DNA of 64,000 nucleotides from Cronobacter condimenti 1330 (GTDB lineage: Bacteria > Pseudomonadota > Gammaproteobacteria > Enterobacterales > Enterobacteriaceae). Below the pieces are notes generated by a model that was not told the origin of the DNA, made no database searches, and was given only the letters and a program-made list of their open reading frames with translations. Position 1 is the stretch's first letter, and every line of letters starts with the position of its first letter. Location of the stretch: contig NZ_CP012264.1 of the NCBI RefSeq assembly GCF_001277255.1, positions 2,480,001 through 2,544,000 of the forward strand, given 5' to 3'. The translations under genes and the position numbers were made by a program. This document shows positions 8,132 to 17,107 of the stretch, in pieces.

Positions 8132-8716
8132 TTACTCAGTTACGACGGTCTGAACCTGAGCCGGGCCGGGATTATACCAGCCCCAGGGGCCATAGCCATA
8201 ACCAAAGCCGGGTCGCCCGCCCCACATCCACGGATCGATGGGCTGCGGCGGCATCACAACCTGCTGTGTCACGCGCCAGCGTTTAAAGCCATTCACCTGC
8301 ATGACCATAAATTTGTAGGGTCTGGCGCCAACTTTGCCTTCCGCCGTTCCGGTAATCGGGCCAACCACCGTCACCAGTTGGTTACGGAAATCAACCGGGT
8401 CGAGAAAACCGCTGACATCAGCATAAATGCGTCCGCGAGACGGCTGACCAAGCAGCGGCCGGGCCACGCTGTCAAGCGGCAGTGTCGCGATTTCAAGGCG
8501 AGTTTTACCCTGTTGATTATCGACATTCACGACCCGCCCGCCGAAGCGCGCTTCCTGACCGACATAAAGCTGCGGCGCGTTCATTACACGCACTAAATCC
8601 TGTTGCGGCGTCGGGCTGGTGCCTTTAATCGCGTCGGGTACGCTGACGCACCCGCTAAGGAACAGCGCGCCGAGCGCCAGAATGCCACTGCGCATCATTG
8701 ATTGTTGACCCACCAT
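8132..8716 (-). CDS. yeaY: YeaY, Slp-family outer-membrane lipoprotein
   Basis: At 194 residues this is a Slp-family lipoprotein. The lipobox is LSGC (signal peptide about 22 residues from the start MVGQQSMMRSGILALG), followed by the conserved DAIKGTSPTPQQDLVRVMNA and GRIYADVSGFLDPVDFR segments and a Gly/Trp/Tyr-rich C-terminus ending VQTVVTE as in K-12. The ATG at 8716 is chosen because AAGGAG lies 6-7 nt upstream; the ORF is open further but unconserved. K-12 yeaY is sigma-E related and its role is unclear. It lies 40 bp after tsaB and is likely co-transcribed with it. Confidence 0.93.
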   Translation of the reverse strand: MVGQQSMMRSGILALGALFLSGCVSVPDAIKGTSPTPQQDLVRVMNAPQLYVGQEARFGGRVVNVDNQQGKTRLEIATLPLDSVARPLLGQPSRGRIYADVSGFLDPVDFRNQLVTVVGPITGTAEGKVGARPYKFMVMQVNGFKRWRVTQQVVMPPQPIDPWMWGGRPGFGYGYGPWGWYNPGPAQVQTVVTE

Positions 8717-8756
8717 AAGCGACTCCTTAAACCCGCCCGCGGCTCGCGTCGGGGTG

Positions 8757-9452
8757 TTATTCCCGGCCTGGCAATTTTTTCCACGCAACTTCGTTACGCA
8801 GATAGACCGGTTCTGCATGTTCGACAGCAACAATGCGATGTTGTTCGAACAGCCAGCATGCGAGCGGCAACATATCCTGCGCGGCAGGGAGCGTTACCTT
8901 ACCGTCGATAAGCGTCAGTCCGCTCTCTTTCGCCAGATCTGGCCACGCCTGCCAGCCGGTGCCGACCGTCGCCCATTCACCCTCCAGCGTTTTCACACGC
9001 TCAGCGACGGCCTCCGGTTTGAGCACCGCTTCGGTCTCTTCACCCTGCCAGACGCCGTTTTCATCACGCTGATATTCGGCCCAGTAAACCTCACCCATGC
9101 GGGCATCGATTGCCGCGAGCACGCGCGTCGCGCCGCTTTCACGCCACGCGCCCTGGGCCATTGTCATCAGCGTCGACACGCCCACCATCGGCAGTTCGGC
9201 GCCAAGCGCCAGCCCCTGCGCGATGCCAATACCGATGCGCACGCCGGTAAAGCTTCCCGGCCCGCGGCCAAAGGCCAGCGCGTCCATCGCCGTCAGCGCC
9301 ACGCCGTTACCAGTGAGGATCTCACTGACCATCGGCAGAATACGCTGGGTGTGCTCGCGCGGGCAGAGTTCAAAAAGGGCGGACGTTTTACCGTTATCCC
9401 ACAAGGCAACAGAACAGGCCTCGGTGGCGGTATCAATAGCCAGAATTCGCAT
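8757..9452 (-). CDS. tsaB: tRNA t6A37 modification protein TsaB
   Basis: TsaB works with TsaD and TsaE to transfer threonylcarbamoyl to A37 of ANN-decoding tRNAs. The 231-residue protein has the ASKHA-fold start MRILAIDTATEACSVALW and the GRGPGSFTGVRIGIG segment that contacts TsaD. It lacks the metal-binding histidines of TsaD, as expected for TsaB. It lies downstream of yoaA and upstream of yeaY on the same strand, the K-12 arrangement. Confidence 0.96.
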   Translation of the reverse strand: MRILAIDTATEACSVALWDNGKTSALFELCPREHTQRILPMVSEILTGNGVALTAMDALAFGRGPGSFTGVRIGIGIAQGLALGAELPMVGVSTLMTMAQGAWRESGATRVLAAIDARMGEVYWAEYQRDENGVWQGEETEAVLKPEAVAERVKTLEGEWATVGTGWQAWPDLAKESGLTLIDGKVTLPAAQDMLPLACWLFEQHRIVAVEHAEPVYLRNEVAWKKLPGRE

Positions 9453-9521
9453 GGATCAATAACACTCTTACGCGTCGTGGTGGTTCAAAAAGGGGCGCAT
9501 CTTATCACAGTCTGGCATAAA

Positions 9522-11432
9522 TTACTGCCGCGCGGCGTCGGTGAGAAAGCGTGCGGCCTCGCTGATATCGCGGGTGCGCGGCGTCGGCGGCAGGCTTTTC
9601 AGGAACACGGCGCCATAAGGACGCATCACCAGCCGGTTGTCGCAAATCACCAGCACACCGCGGTCGTCGACGTCGCGGATAAGGCGGCCAACGCCCTGCT
9701 TAAGCGTGATAACGGCATCCGGCAGTTGCACTTCATCGAACGGATCGCCGCCGCGCAGACGGCAATCTTCCATACGCGCTTTCAGCAGCGGATCTTCCGG
9801 CGATGTGAATGGCAGTTTGTCGATGATGACAAGCGACAGCGCGTCGCCGCGCACATCCACCCCTTCCCAGAAACTGCTGGTTGCAACCAGCAGCGCATTC
9901 CCCGCGCTGATGAACTGTTCAAGCAGCTGGCTTTTGCTGGTTTCGCCCTGCAACAGCACCGGCAGCGTCATCGTGGCGCGGAACTGCTCCGCCAGCTCGC
10001 GCATCATGGCGTGAGACGTACAGAGCATAAAACAGCGCCCCTGGTTGGCTTCGATCAGCGGTTGCAGCATTCGCGCGAGCGCTTTGCCCGCCTGCGGCTG
10101 GTTCGTCTGCGGCAGGCCGCGCGGTACGCAAAGCAGCGCCTGGCGGGCATAGTCGAACGGGCTTGGTAACAGCAGCGTTTGTGCCTCAGGAATGCCGAGG
10201 CGGTCGGTAAAGTGGTGCAGTTCATCATTTACCGAGAGCGTCGCGGAAGTGAAGATCCAGCTGCCGCCTTTCTGGGCAATGATGTCTTTGAATTTGTCGG
10301 CCACGGTCAGCGGCGTGAGCGCAAGCGTAAAGTGGCGCGAGTTGCACTCATACCAGTAGCTGTAACCGGGCTGGTTTATCTCTTTTAAGCGTTTCAGGCG
10401 CGCCCGGTAGAGGGTGGCGCGCTCAAAGGCGGCATCCAGCAGCGCCGAGCGGCCAAGCGACAGCTTCGCCACGTCGTAACAAAGCTCCAGCGCATCGTCG
10501 AGCAGCAGCAGCGCGCGGCTGATAGACGCATCCGCCAGCAGTTCGCGCAAATTGCCGCGAAAGCCCGGTTCGCCTAGTTGCAGGCGAAAATCCTGGGTGC
10601 TTTGCGCCAGACGATCCGCGCATTTTTGCAACTGCTGGGTGTCTTTAACTTCGGTGCGATACGCGATGATAATGTCTTTGGCAAGATCGAGCAGTTGGCG
10701 GCTCGAGAGCGACTGGCCAAAATACTGGCTTGCGATATCCGGCAACTGGTGGGCTTCATCGAAGATAATGACGTCCGCCTCGGGGATAAGCTCTGCAAAA
10801 CCGCTCTCTTTGACCACCATATCGGCGAGAAACAGGTGGTGGTTTACCACCACGACATCCGCATCCATCGCTTTTTTACGCGCCTTTACGACGAAGCAGT
10901 CTTTATAAAGCGGGCAGTCGCTGCCAAGACAGTTATCGTTGGTACTGGTGACGAGCGGCCAGACGGGAGCGTCTTCCGCCACGCGCCCGCAGGTGCTGAT
11001 ATCCCCGTCAACGGTTTCGTTGGCCCAGCCGCGTAGCTGGATAACGTCGCTTAAGGTTTGTACCGGCAGATCGCCACCCGCGAGCGCCTGCTGTTCAAGC
11101 CGCTCCAGACAGAGATAGTTAGAACGCCCCTTCAGCAGCGCCAGACGGCCTTTAAATTCAAGCGCTTTGGCAACCGTCGGCAAATCACGGCTGTAGAGCT
11201 GATCCTGCAGCGCTTTTGAACCGGTTGAGACAATAACCTTCTTTCCGGCGCGCAGTGCAGGCGCGAGATACGCGTAGGTTTTACCGGTTCCGGTGCCCGC
11301 CTCGACCACCAGCGGCGCGGCGGCCTCAATCGCGGCGCTGACCGCCTGCGCCATATGGCGCTGCGGCTCGCGCGGTTTAAAGCCGGGTATCGCTTTGGCT
11401 AGCTGGCCATCTGCTGCAAAATCGTCCGTCAC
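9522..11432 (-). CDS. yoaA: DinG-family ATP-dependent DNA helicase YoaA
   Basis: YoaA is an XPD/DinG-like superfamily 2 iron-sulfur helicase. In E. coli it binds the HolC (chi) subunit of DNA polymerase III and aids repair of stalled forks. The 636 residues contain Walker A EAGTGTGKTYAYLAP (about 43-57), iron-sulfur cysteines in NYLCLERL and in CLGSDCPLYKDC, Walker B IIFDEAHQLPD (DEAH), SATLS (motif III), and motif VI GVGRLIRDVDDRG. No gaps are seen relative to the family. Confidence 0.95.
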   Translation of the reverse strand: MTDDFAADGQLAKAIPGFKPREPQRHMAQAVSAAIEAAAPLVVEAGTGTGKTYAYLAPALRAGKKVIVSTGSKALQDQLYSRDLPTVAKALEFKGRLALLKGRSNYLCLERLEQQALAGGDLPVQTLSDVIQLRGWANETVDGDISTCGRVAEDAPVWPLVTSTNDNCLGSDCPLYKDCFVVKARKKAMDADVVVVNHHLFLADMVVKESGFAELIPEADVIIFDEAHQLPDIASQYFGQSLSSRQLLDLAKDIIIAYRTEVKDTQQLQKCADRLAQSTQDFRLQLGEPGFRGNLRELLADASISRALLLLDDALELCYDVAKLSLGRSALLDAAFERATLYRARLKRLKEINQPGYSYWYECNSRHFTLALTPLTVADKFKDIIAQKGGSWIFTSATLSVNDELHHFTDRLGIPEAQTLLLPSPFDYARQALLCVPRGLPQTNQPQAGKALARMLQPLIEANQGRCFMLCTSHAMMRELAEQFRATMTLPVLLQGETSKSQLLEQFISAGNALLVATSSFWEGVDVRGDALSLVIIDKLPFTSPEDPLLKARMEDCRLRGGDPFDEVQLPDAVITLKQGVGRLIRDVDDRGVLVICDNRLVMRPYGAVFLKSLPPTPRTRDISEAARFLTDAARQ

Positions 11433-11554
11433 ACTGCCCCCTGGTTAAATTGCCAGTGATTATGTCAGGGCGGCAACGCTTACGCCAGCCGAAGTGATGA
11501 CGTCGGCCGCGCTTTATGGCAGGCTTGCCCCTGGATGAATAAAAGGAAAATCTG

Positions 11555-11899
11555 ATGACTATCAAACGAATCAATCCGGAAGCCCGCTGGTCTGACGCGG
11601 TCATTCATAACCAGACGATTTATTATACCGGCGTGCCGGAGAACCTCGACGCGGACGCCCGCGCCCAGACGGCAGATATTCTCACCCAGATTGACGCGAT
11701 GCTGGTATCCCAGGGCAGCGACAAAACGCGCATTCTGGATGCGACCATTTTTCTTGCTGACGGTGACGATTTTCAGGCGATGAACGCAGCCTGGGATGCG
11801 TGGGTAGCGGCAGGCTCAGCTCCGGTACGCTGCACCGTGCAGGCCCGCCTGATGAATCCGCGCTATAAAGTAGAAATCAAAATCATCGCCGCGCTGTAG
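11555..11899 (+). CDS. yoaB: YoaB, RidA/YjgF-family protein
   Basis: The 114-residue RidA-fold protein has the conserved C-terminal VRCTVQARLMNPRYKVEIKI, including the Arg used by RidA enzymes to bind imine or enamine intermediates. The family deaminates reactive imines, but YoaB's own substrate is unknown. An AAGGAAAATCTG leader gives the ribosome site. It diverges from yoaA and converges with the accessory lipid operon, which ends 4 bp away. Confidence 0.92.
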   Translation: MTIKRINPEARWSDAVIHNQTIYYTGVPENLDADARAQTADILTQIDAMLVSQGSDKTRILDATIFLADGDDFQAMNAAWDAWVAAGSAPVRCTVQARLMNPRYKVEIKIIAAL

Positions 11900-11903
11900 C
11901 CGG

Positions 11904-13019
11904 TTACCGCTGCCGCTCGTCGGTGGCGGTGCTCTCAGTTCCCTTGCCCATCCGCTTTAAATGGCCTCGCTGCAGGCGGAGCAAATCCCCAACCGAAACA
12001 CGCCGGTATTCCAGGCTGTGCTGGCTTGCCACCTCATCAATAATGACGCTTAACGCCGCAAAATGACGATGGCTCCAGGCAGGAAACAGATGATGTGTCA
12101 GGTGCAGGTTCAACCCGCCAAGCCAGTACCCTAACAGACGCGGGCGCGTCTCCCAGTCAAACGTGGTGGCAAACGCGTGATGATAGGGACTGTGCGGCAC
12201 CGCTTTTTTCTCAGGCGTTGGGTAAAAATGCCCTTTTGCCCAGTGCGTGCCGATAAGCAGCGAGACAAAGAGCGCCGAGACCAGCATCTGGCTTGCCAGA
12301 TAGACCGCCAGTAAACCAGGTAACGACACTGTGCCTGCAAGCGTCAGAGCCGGGAGCCCCAGCGCCAGCAGAAAATGCGCGCCTTTAAGCAGCAGAAAGA
12401 GCATCACGCCCTTTGCGCCCGGATGAGGCAAATGGCGCGTAAACGCCGTTTCACCCAGTCGGTCGCGCCAGTCCATATACCAGGCATACCACGGAAACGT
12501 GAGCGCGGTCACCAGCGGCCAGTAAAGATGCTGGTAGCGCATCACCGGCTTCCAGCGCTGAAACGGCGTCTGACAGAGCACGCCATTTTCATCAATATCC
12601 GGGTCGTATCCCTGAATATTGGTATACGGGTGATGAAACTGCACGTGCCGCACCTGCCAGCTGTCGGCATCAAGCCCCAGCGGCACACTAATGATCCGCC
12701 CAAGCCAGGCGTTTGCCCGCGCGCTCCGGCAAAACGCGTTGTGGCTGGCGTCGTGCAGGACATTCACCACCAGCATCATGGCGAAAAAGAGAAAACCAAC
12801 ATAGCAGAGCGCGAAAGCAAACAGGCCAGACGACGTCAGGCAGAGCGAGTAACACACCGCGCCGCACAGCGCGAGGAATACGAGCTTGAGCCACATTCCT
12901 GGGTTGGCGAAGCGGTGATCGCGCCGGGTCGCCAGATAACGCTGACAGGCTGTGCGAAACGCCTTATGCAGCGCCGGATCGTGACGTTCAACGTCATCCG
13001 TCGGCAGGTTACGCGGCAT
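11904..13019 (-). CDS. Membrane fatty-acid desaturase, last gene of lipid operon
   Basis: At 371 residues this has the three histidine boxes of membrane acyl desaturases: HDASH (89-93), HVQFHH (125-130) and HLTHH near residue 320, with hydrophobic pairs before box 1 and between boxes 2 and 3. The HxxHH third box preceded by NLHL and followed by LFPAW is typical of acyl-lipid and acyl-CoA desaturases of the FADS/DesA3 group, which insert a cis double bond using diiron and O2. Start ATG 13019 is chosen because GGGAG lies about 7 nt upstream. It overlaps the previous desaturase gene by 11 bp. The two are clear paralogs (for example RRDHRFANP against SGDHRFANR). Regioselectivity and substrate are unknown. 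Confidence 0.88.
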   Translation of the reverse strand: MPRNLPTDDVERHDPALHKAFRTACQRYLATRRDHRFANPGMWLKLVFLALCGAVCYSLCLTSSGLFAFALCYVGFLFFAMMLVVNVLHDASHNAFCRSARANAWLGRIISVPLGLDADSWQVRHVQFHHPYTNIQGYDPDIDENGVLCQTPFQRWKPVMRYQHLYWPLVTALTFPWYAWYMDWRDRLGETAFTRHLPHPGAKGVMLFLLLKGAHFLLALGLPALTLAGTVSLPGLLAVYLASQMLVSALFVSLLIGTHWAKGHFYPTPEKKAVPHSPYHHAFATTFDWETRPRLLGYWLGGLNLHLTHHLFPAWSHRHFAALSVIIDEVASQHSLEYRRVSVGDLLRLQRGHLKRMGKGTESTATDERQR

Positions 13020-14100
13020 GCGGCGCTCCCATGCGGGCGAGAAAGATCCGCTGCGCCGCGCGCAGGTCGCTATAGCTGATACAGCGGTACGGCAAACCGT
13101 GTTCCCGGGCAAGCGTACTGACAATCCGCGACAGCATCGGATAGTGCCGGTGATGCCAGCCGGGGAAAAGATGGTGCGTGAGGTGATAGTTCAACCCGCC
13201 GGTGAATGTCTCAAGCCAGCGCTGCGGGGTATGCCAGTCACAGGCGGTCGTAAAATTGTGGTAATACCAGCCGTGCGCCATCACCGGTGTGTCGCCCTCA
13301 GGCGCCTGATAAAACGCCGCCCCGGCCCAGTGTGTTCCCAGCAGCAAAAACACCACCAGCAGCGACGTGCACATCTGGGTCAGACAATAGATACCGAGCA
13401 CCAGCCAGACGCTGTGCCCCATCATGACAGGCAGGCCCAGCATCAGCAGTAGATGCCCGGTTTTACTGAAAATAAACGCCGCCCACCCGCGCGCGCCTGG
13501 CAGCAGGCGTTCCGCCTGAAGGGGCGTACGACCAAGCCTGTCGGCCCAGTCAAACACCACGCCTATCCAGCTCAGGGATAAAGCGGCGATAAGCGGCCAG
13601 TAAAAGCGCTGAAAGCGCATCCAGCGGCGCCAGCGCTGAAACGGCGTCTGACGGAAAATGCCGTTCTCTTCGGTATCCAGATCGTAGTGTTCGATATTGG
13701 CGTAACGGTGATGATAACTGACGTGGCGCACGCGCCAGTACACTGGCTCAATGCCGGTAGGAAGCGTCACCGCCCGGCTGATAAACGCATTCCAGATGCG
13801 GTGGCGGGTAAATGTCTGGTGCGACGCATCGTGATTAACATCAATGTTAAGCCACATCATGAGCAGCGCAAACGCCGTATACCCTGCGACGAAAAATACC
13901 GGTTGCGACGTGCGCAGGCTCAGGATGTAACACACAACGCCGGTTGCAAGGATAAGCCCCGCTTTGATAAACGCGCGACGGTTGGCAAACCGATGGTCGC
14001 CGCTATCCGTAAGGTAACGCTTCGCCTGCGCTTGCAGCGCCTGATGAAACGCCCCTTCGTCCGCGTCGTTAAAACGCAAGGGAATCAACGCATTATTCAT
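13009..14100 (-). CDS. Membrane fatty-acid desaturase, penultimate gene of lipid operon
   Basis: The 363-residue protein is a paralog of the next gene. Histidine boxes are HDASH (90-94), HVSYHH (126-131) and HLTHH near residue 308, with four to five hydrophobic membrane spans. The start ATG 14100 overlaps the end of the sterol-desaturase-like gene by 8 bp, implying translational coupling. Two paralogous desaturases in one operon suggest either two sequential double bonds or two distinct acyl positions; this is inference. No nearby ferredoxin or reductase gene is seen, so electrons would come from elsewhere in the cell. Confidence 0.88.
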   Translation of the reverse strand: MNNALIPLRFNDADEGAFHQALQAQAKRYLTDSGDHRFANRRAFIKAGLILATGVVCYILSLRTSQPVFFVAGYTAFALLMMWLNIDVNHDASHQTFTRHRIWNAFISRAVTLPTGIEPVYWRVRHVSYHHRYANIEHYDLDTEENGIFRQTPFQRWRRWMRFQRFYWPLIAALSLSWIGVVFDWADRLGRTPLQAERLLPGARGWAAFIFSKTGHLLLMLGLPVMMGHSVWLVLGIYCLTQMCTSLLVVFLLLGTHWAGAAFYQAPEGDTPVMAHGWYYHNFTTACDWHTPQRWLETFTGGLNYHLTHHLFPGWHHRHYPMLSRIVSTLAREHGLPYRCISYSDLRAAQRIFLARMGAPHAA

Positions 14101-15226
14101 GGCGCAGCGCTCTCATTTTCAACCCTGGCAGCAGCGCCATCATGCCGTGTAACGCAAGAGTCGGCAGGCTGATTTGCCACAAAAGCGTCTGCCAGCCAAA
14201 AATGCCAAGGCACAAAAGCGGCATCAGGCAAGTCACCATGGCCCAGCCTGCGTAGCCCGCGCGATGTCCGTCGCTCATCAGTCCGAGCATGACCGACGCG
14301 CTCGCCAGCAGTAAAAACAGCGCGATCTGTTCACTGCCGATATGCTCATAACCATAGCCATAACGCGCAATATACCCGATAACCGGCACGAACAGCAGCA
14401 GCGTACCGCTGACGATAACGCGCGGCGTAGCACCTGTGGTACAGGCGGGTTGCGGCGGTGTCAGCCGAACGCCCAGCAGCCGCGCAAAAGGCGCGTTGCT
14501 CTCGCGAAGCGGATTCGCTGAGGCGATATAGCCTTTCACTCCGTACTGGTGCGCGCTTCGAGCCGGGGGCTGATGGCTAAAGGAGCCGAAAAGCTTGTCC
14601 CAGAAAATAAACGTGCCGCCGTAATTACTGTCAGCGTAACGGCGCTCGCACAGATGGTGCACGCGATGATGTGACGGTGTCACAAAGAGCCGTTCCAGTA
14701 TCCCGAGCTTCCCGATGAGCGCGTTATGATTAAAAAACTGCACGCTGTAGTGAATTACAGAAACGGACAGAAATACCGACAGCGGCACGCCCGCCACGGC
14801 AAGCAACATAAAAAACGGAATGGAGGTTAGCGACGAATACCAGGAATTCCGCACCCCCAGCGACAGGTTAAAATGTTCGCCGTGATGATGCACGCTATGC
14901 ACCGCCCAAAGAAGCGGCCACCGATGATGCAGTCGATGCAGCCAGTAAAACCCAAAATCCCAGGCGATAAAGGCGAACAGCCACACGACGGCAGCCTGCA
15001 TTCCTTCAAAAAGATCGACGCTTGCAGTGCGTGCGACTACCCCATAGCAGAGCACTTCGAGGCCACGAAACAACCACAGCATCATCTGCCCGGAATTCAC
15101 GTTAAATACCACGTCGCGCCAGTTGACCGATGTATGACCGCGCCATTTCACCAGTAACGCCTCGCCGAAGACCAGCGCCAGCATCACCACAATAGGCAGC
15201 GTTAACTCATTCATGATTCCATTCAT
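14093..15226 (-). CDS. Sterol desaturase/fatty acid hydroxylase-family membrane oxidase
   Basis: The 377 residues contain the family's histidine clusters HRLHH (97-101), HSVHHHGEHFN (110-120) and HHRVHH (186-191), followed by DSNYGGTFIFWDKLFGSF. The C-terminal third holds about four extra membrane spans. This layout (N-terminal spans, oxidase core, extra C-terminal spans) resembles alkylglycerol monooxygenase-type members. Known relatives hydroxylate or desaturate lipids with diiron and O2. Start: ATG 15226 has GGAAAG about 6 nt upstream; ATG 15214 is an alternative. Either start overlaps the PAP2 gene. Confidence 0.85.
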   Translation of the reverse strand: MNGIMNELTLPIVVMLALVFGEALLVKWRGHTSVNWRDVVFNVNSGQMMLWLFRGLEVLCYGVVARTASVDLFEGMQAAVVWLFAFIAWDFGFYWLHRLHHRWPLLWAVHSVHHHGEHFNLSLGVRNSWYSSLTSIPFFMLLAVAGVPLSVFLSVSVIHYSVQFFNHNALIGKLGILERLFVTPSHHRVHHLCERRYADSNYGGTFIFWDKLFGSFSHQPPARSAHQYGVKGYIASANPLRESNAPFARLLGVRLTPPQPACTTGATPRVIVSGTLLLFVPVIGYIARYGYGYEHIGSEQIALFLLLASASVMLGLMSDGHRAGYAGWAMVTCLMPLLCLGIFGWQTLLWQISLPTLALHGMMALLPGLKMRALRHE

Positions 15227-15824
15227 TTTGTACTTTCCGGTGAGATAATATTTTTTCCGCAAGCCCGCCTGCCAGCAGCGCGAGGGCTGCGCCCCCGACA
15301 AGATCGATAAACAGATGCCGTCGCAGTTGCAAAATGGAGACCGCGATGGCCGCCCCCCACAGCACCGCAAACACAGTGACCCGCCGCTGCCCGCGTTTAC
15401 AGATCCCCCAGAGCATCAACACCGTGAGCGCCATATGCAGCGACGGAAAACAGTTCTGTGTGGAATCAAGCGCCATCAGCGTTCGTAACAGGTCAACGCT
15501 GACGCCCTCGCCGCTCACGAGCGGATAATCCATCGTGCTTGGCCAGCTCAGATACACCACACCGGCAAATAACGCGGCCAGTTGGGTCGCATGCATCAGC
15601 CATTTCACCTGCGAGCGCGGCGTGAGCCAGTAACCCAGCGGGATGAGAATAAAAAAAGAGAGATAGAGCCAGACGGCGGAGGGCGAAAAATCAATCAGCC
15701 GGTCAATCCAAAGCGGCGGCAGTTTATGCCCGGCACGCTGGAGCAGATCCGTTGCGCTATAGACGACGCCCACCGAGCCCCACCCCAGCAACAGCGCCTT
15801 CAGGCGATAGCACGTCTCGTTCAT
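15207..15824 (-). CDS. PAP2-superfamily membrane enzyme (inositolphosphotransferase-like)
   Basis: The 205-residue polytopic membrane protein has the PAP2 catalytic residues in FPSLH (126-130, preceded by a Cys) and RRHLFID (168-174, His and Asp). That pairing, with C-x-PSLH and HxxxD, is nearer the inositol-phosphorylceramide synthase/PAP2_3 group than classical undecaprenyl-PP phosphatases. Such enzymes remove or transfer a phosphate-containing head group on lipids at the membrane. Start ATG 15824 overlaps the preceding stop as ATGA, with AGGGAG upstream. Its substrate here is unknown. Confidence 0.82.
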   Translation of the reverse strand: MNETCYRLKALLLGWGSVGVVYSATDLLQRAGHKLPPLWIDRLIDFSPSAVWLYLSFFILIPLGYWLTPRSQVKWLMHATQLAALFAGVVYLSWPSTMDYPLVSGEGVSVDLLRTLMALDSTQNCFPSLHMALTVLMLWGICKRGQRRVTVFAVLWGAAIAVSILQLRRHLFIDLVGGAALALLAGGLAEKILSHRKVQNEWNHE

Positions 15825-17107
15825 GACGGCTCCCTGACGCGCAGGATCCGCCGCCGCTTGGCGCCGGGTAAAGCATCCGGGATGGCAGATAAATGTGTCC
15901 AGCGTAAATGTCCGCACGCCACGCCCTGCTGCTGGAAAAGCGCGACCAGCGCGGCCTGGGCGCTGGAGAGCGTTGCTTCGTCCCCTTCCACTATCAGCGT
16001 AAGGCACTCTGTGCCTTCCTGAATCAACCGGTAATCGGCCGTGAGCGGCAGCACGCGCGCCAGCGCCCGGTTACACAGATCGCCGAAAATCACGCGCTCT
16101 GCGCCCTGCCCGTCCGGCAGCACCAGTTGATCGTCTTGCCGCCCTTCAATATGCGAAAGGGCAAGGGAAGGATCGCCGCAGGTACACGGCGTATCGCGCG
16201 CCACCAGCACATCGTCCAGCCGGTAACGCACGATGGGCTGCGTGGTGCGGGTAAAATCCGTAATAAGCGGCACAAAACGGCGCGCATCGATCCACGCTTT
16301 TTCAACGTGAATAAACGCTTCGTTAAGATGCAGCACACCGTGTGCGCAAGTGGCGGCAAGAAAGCCTTCGGTCGCCTGATAGACCTCGCCCACATCCGTA
16401 AACACCTGCGCCAGTAGCGCGCGATCCTGCGGGTCGAGCACTTCCGCCACGGAAATCACTTTTTTCGGCGCCACGTTAAGCTTGCCTGCCAGCACCGCCA
16501 GCGCCAGCGCACGCAACACCTGCGCCGGTGCGACAATAATCGACGGCGCGTCGGCTTCAAGACGCGTCAGCAGTGTGTCGAAGGGTTGAAACAGATCGTA
16601 GAAGGTCAGGCTCAGCCAGCGGCTGTTGACGCTCTGATATAAGTTATTGTCGGCGCGTAAAAATAGCGCTACCCGCTCGCCTGCAAACAACCCATCAGGC
16701 AGCATTTTGGCAAGCATCGCACCTGCCCACAGCGTTTGTTCTTCAGGGCTTACGGCAAAAATACCGCGCCGCCCCGATGTCCCGCTCGACAGCCCCACGC
16801 TGTAGCGCCCCACCGTCGGCGTAAAGTTTCGGTCATTCTCGCTTTGCAACGCACACGCCATGACTGCATCGGCCCGAAGCCCGCCGGTGTTCATCTCATC
16901 GAAATGGGTCATCATCAGCGCCTTGTCCATGACCGGCCACTGGTTAAAAGGCAGCGAAATGTAGCGACTGAACCACGGGCTTTTGGTCAGCACGCGTCTG
17001 GCAAAGCGTTGTAGCTGTTTGTGCTGATAACGCTCCAGCGCCTCGCGGGTGCGAAAACGCAGTCGCCGCACACGGAAATAGTGCCAGAGCATGGCAAGTT
17101 TGTTCAC
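15821..17107 (-). CDS. PaaK/CapK (F390 synthetase)-like adenylate-forming enzyme
   Basis: The 428 residues resemble the PaaK/CapK branch of the adenylate-forming superfamily. Visible are the P-loop-like SSGTSGR (107-113), YQATEG (243-248, the A5 motif position), RYRLDD (294-299) and a CTCG segment (308-311). A smaller C-terminal domain follows, with basic residues at its end (GAKRRRILRV). Family members form acyl-adenylates and then thioesters or amides. The start is GTG 17105-17107, overlapping the upstream stop as GTGA; ATG 17092 is an alternative. In this operon it would plausibly activate the acid made by the synthase, which is inference. Confidence 0.8.
   Translation of the reverse strand: MNKLAMLWHYFRVRRLRFRTREALERYQHKQLQRFARRVLTKSPWFSRYISLPFNQWPVMDKALMMTHFDEMNTGGLRADAVMACALQSENDRNFTPTVGRYSVGLSSGTSGRRGIFAVSPEEQTLWAGAMLAKMLPDGLFAGERVALFLRADNNLYQSVNSRWLSLTFYDLFQPFDTLLTRLEADAPSIIVAPAQVLRALALAVLAGKLNVAPKKVISVAEVLDPQDRALLAQVFTDVGEVYQATEGFLAATCAHGVLHLNEAFIHVEKAWIDARRFVPLITDFTRTTQPIVRYRLDDVLVARDTPCTCGDPSLALSHIEGRQDDQLVLPDGQGAERVIFGDLCNRALARVLPLTADYRLIQEGTECLTLIVEGDEATLSSAQAALVALFQQQGVACGHLRWTHLSAIPDALPGAKRRRILRVREPS

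Noticed and set aside
8754..10169. 471-residue plus-strand frame opposite tsaB and yoaA
   Set aside because: It crosses two conserved minus-strand genes; the composition (His/Arg/Ala rich) is typical of antisense frames.
13020..13124. Longer start of the last desaturase at 13124
   Set aside because: The added 35 residues lie inside the upstream desaturase gene and are unlike the family N-terminus.
15830..16007. N-terminal extension of the PAP2 gene to 16007
   Set aside because: It overlaps the adenylating-enzyme gene in another frame; the ATGA overlap at 15824 with AGGGAG is the natural start.
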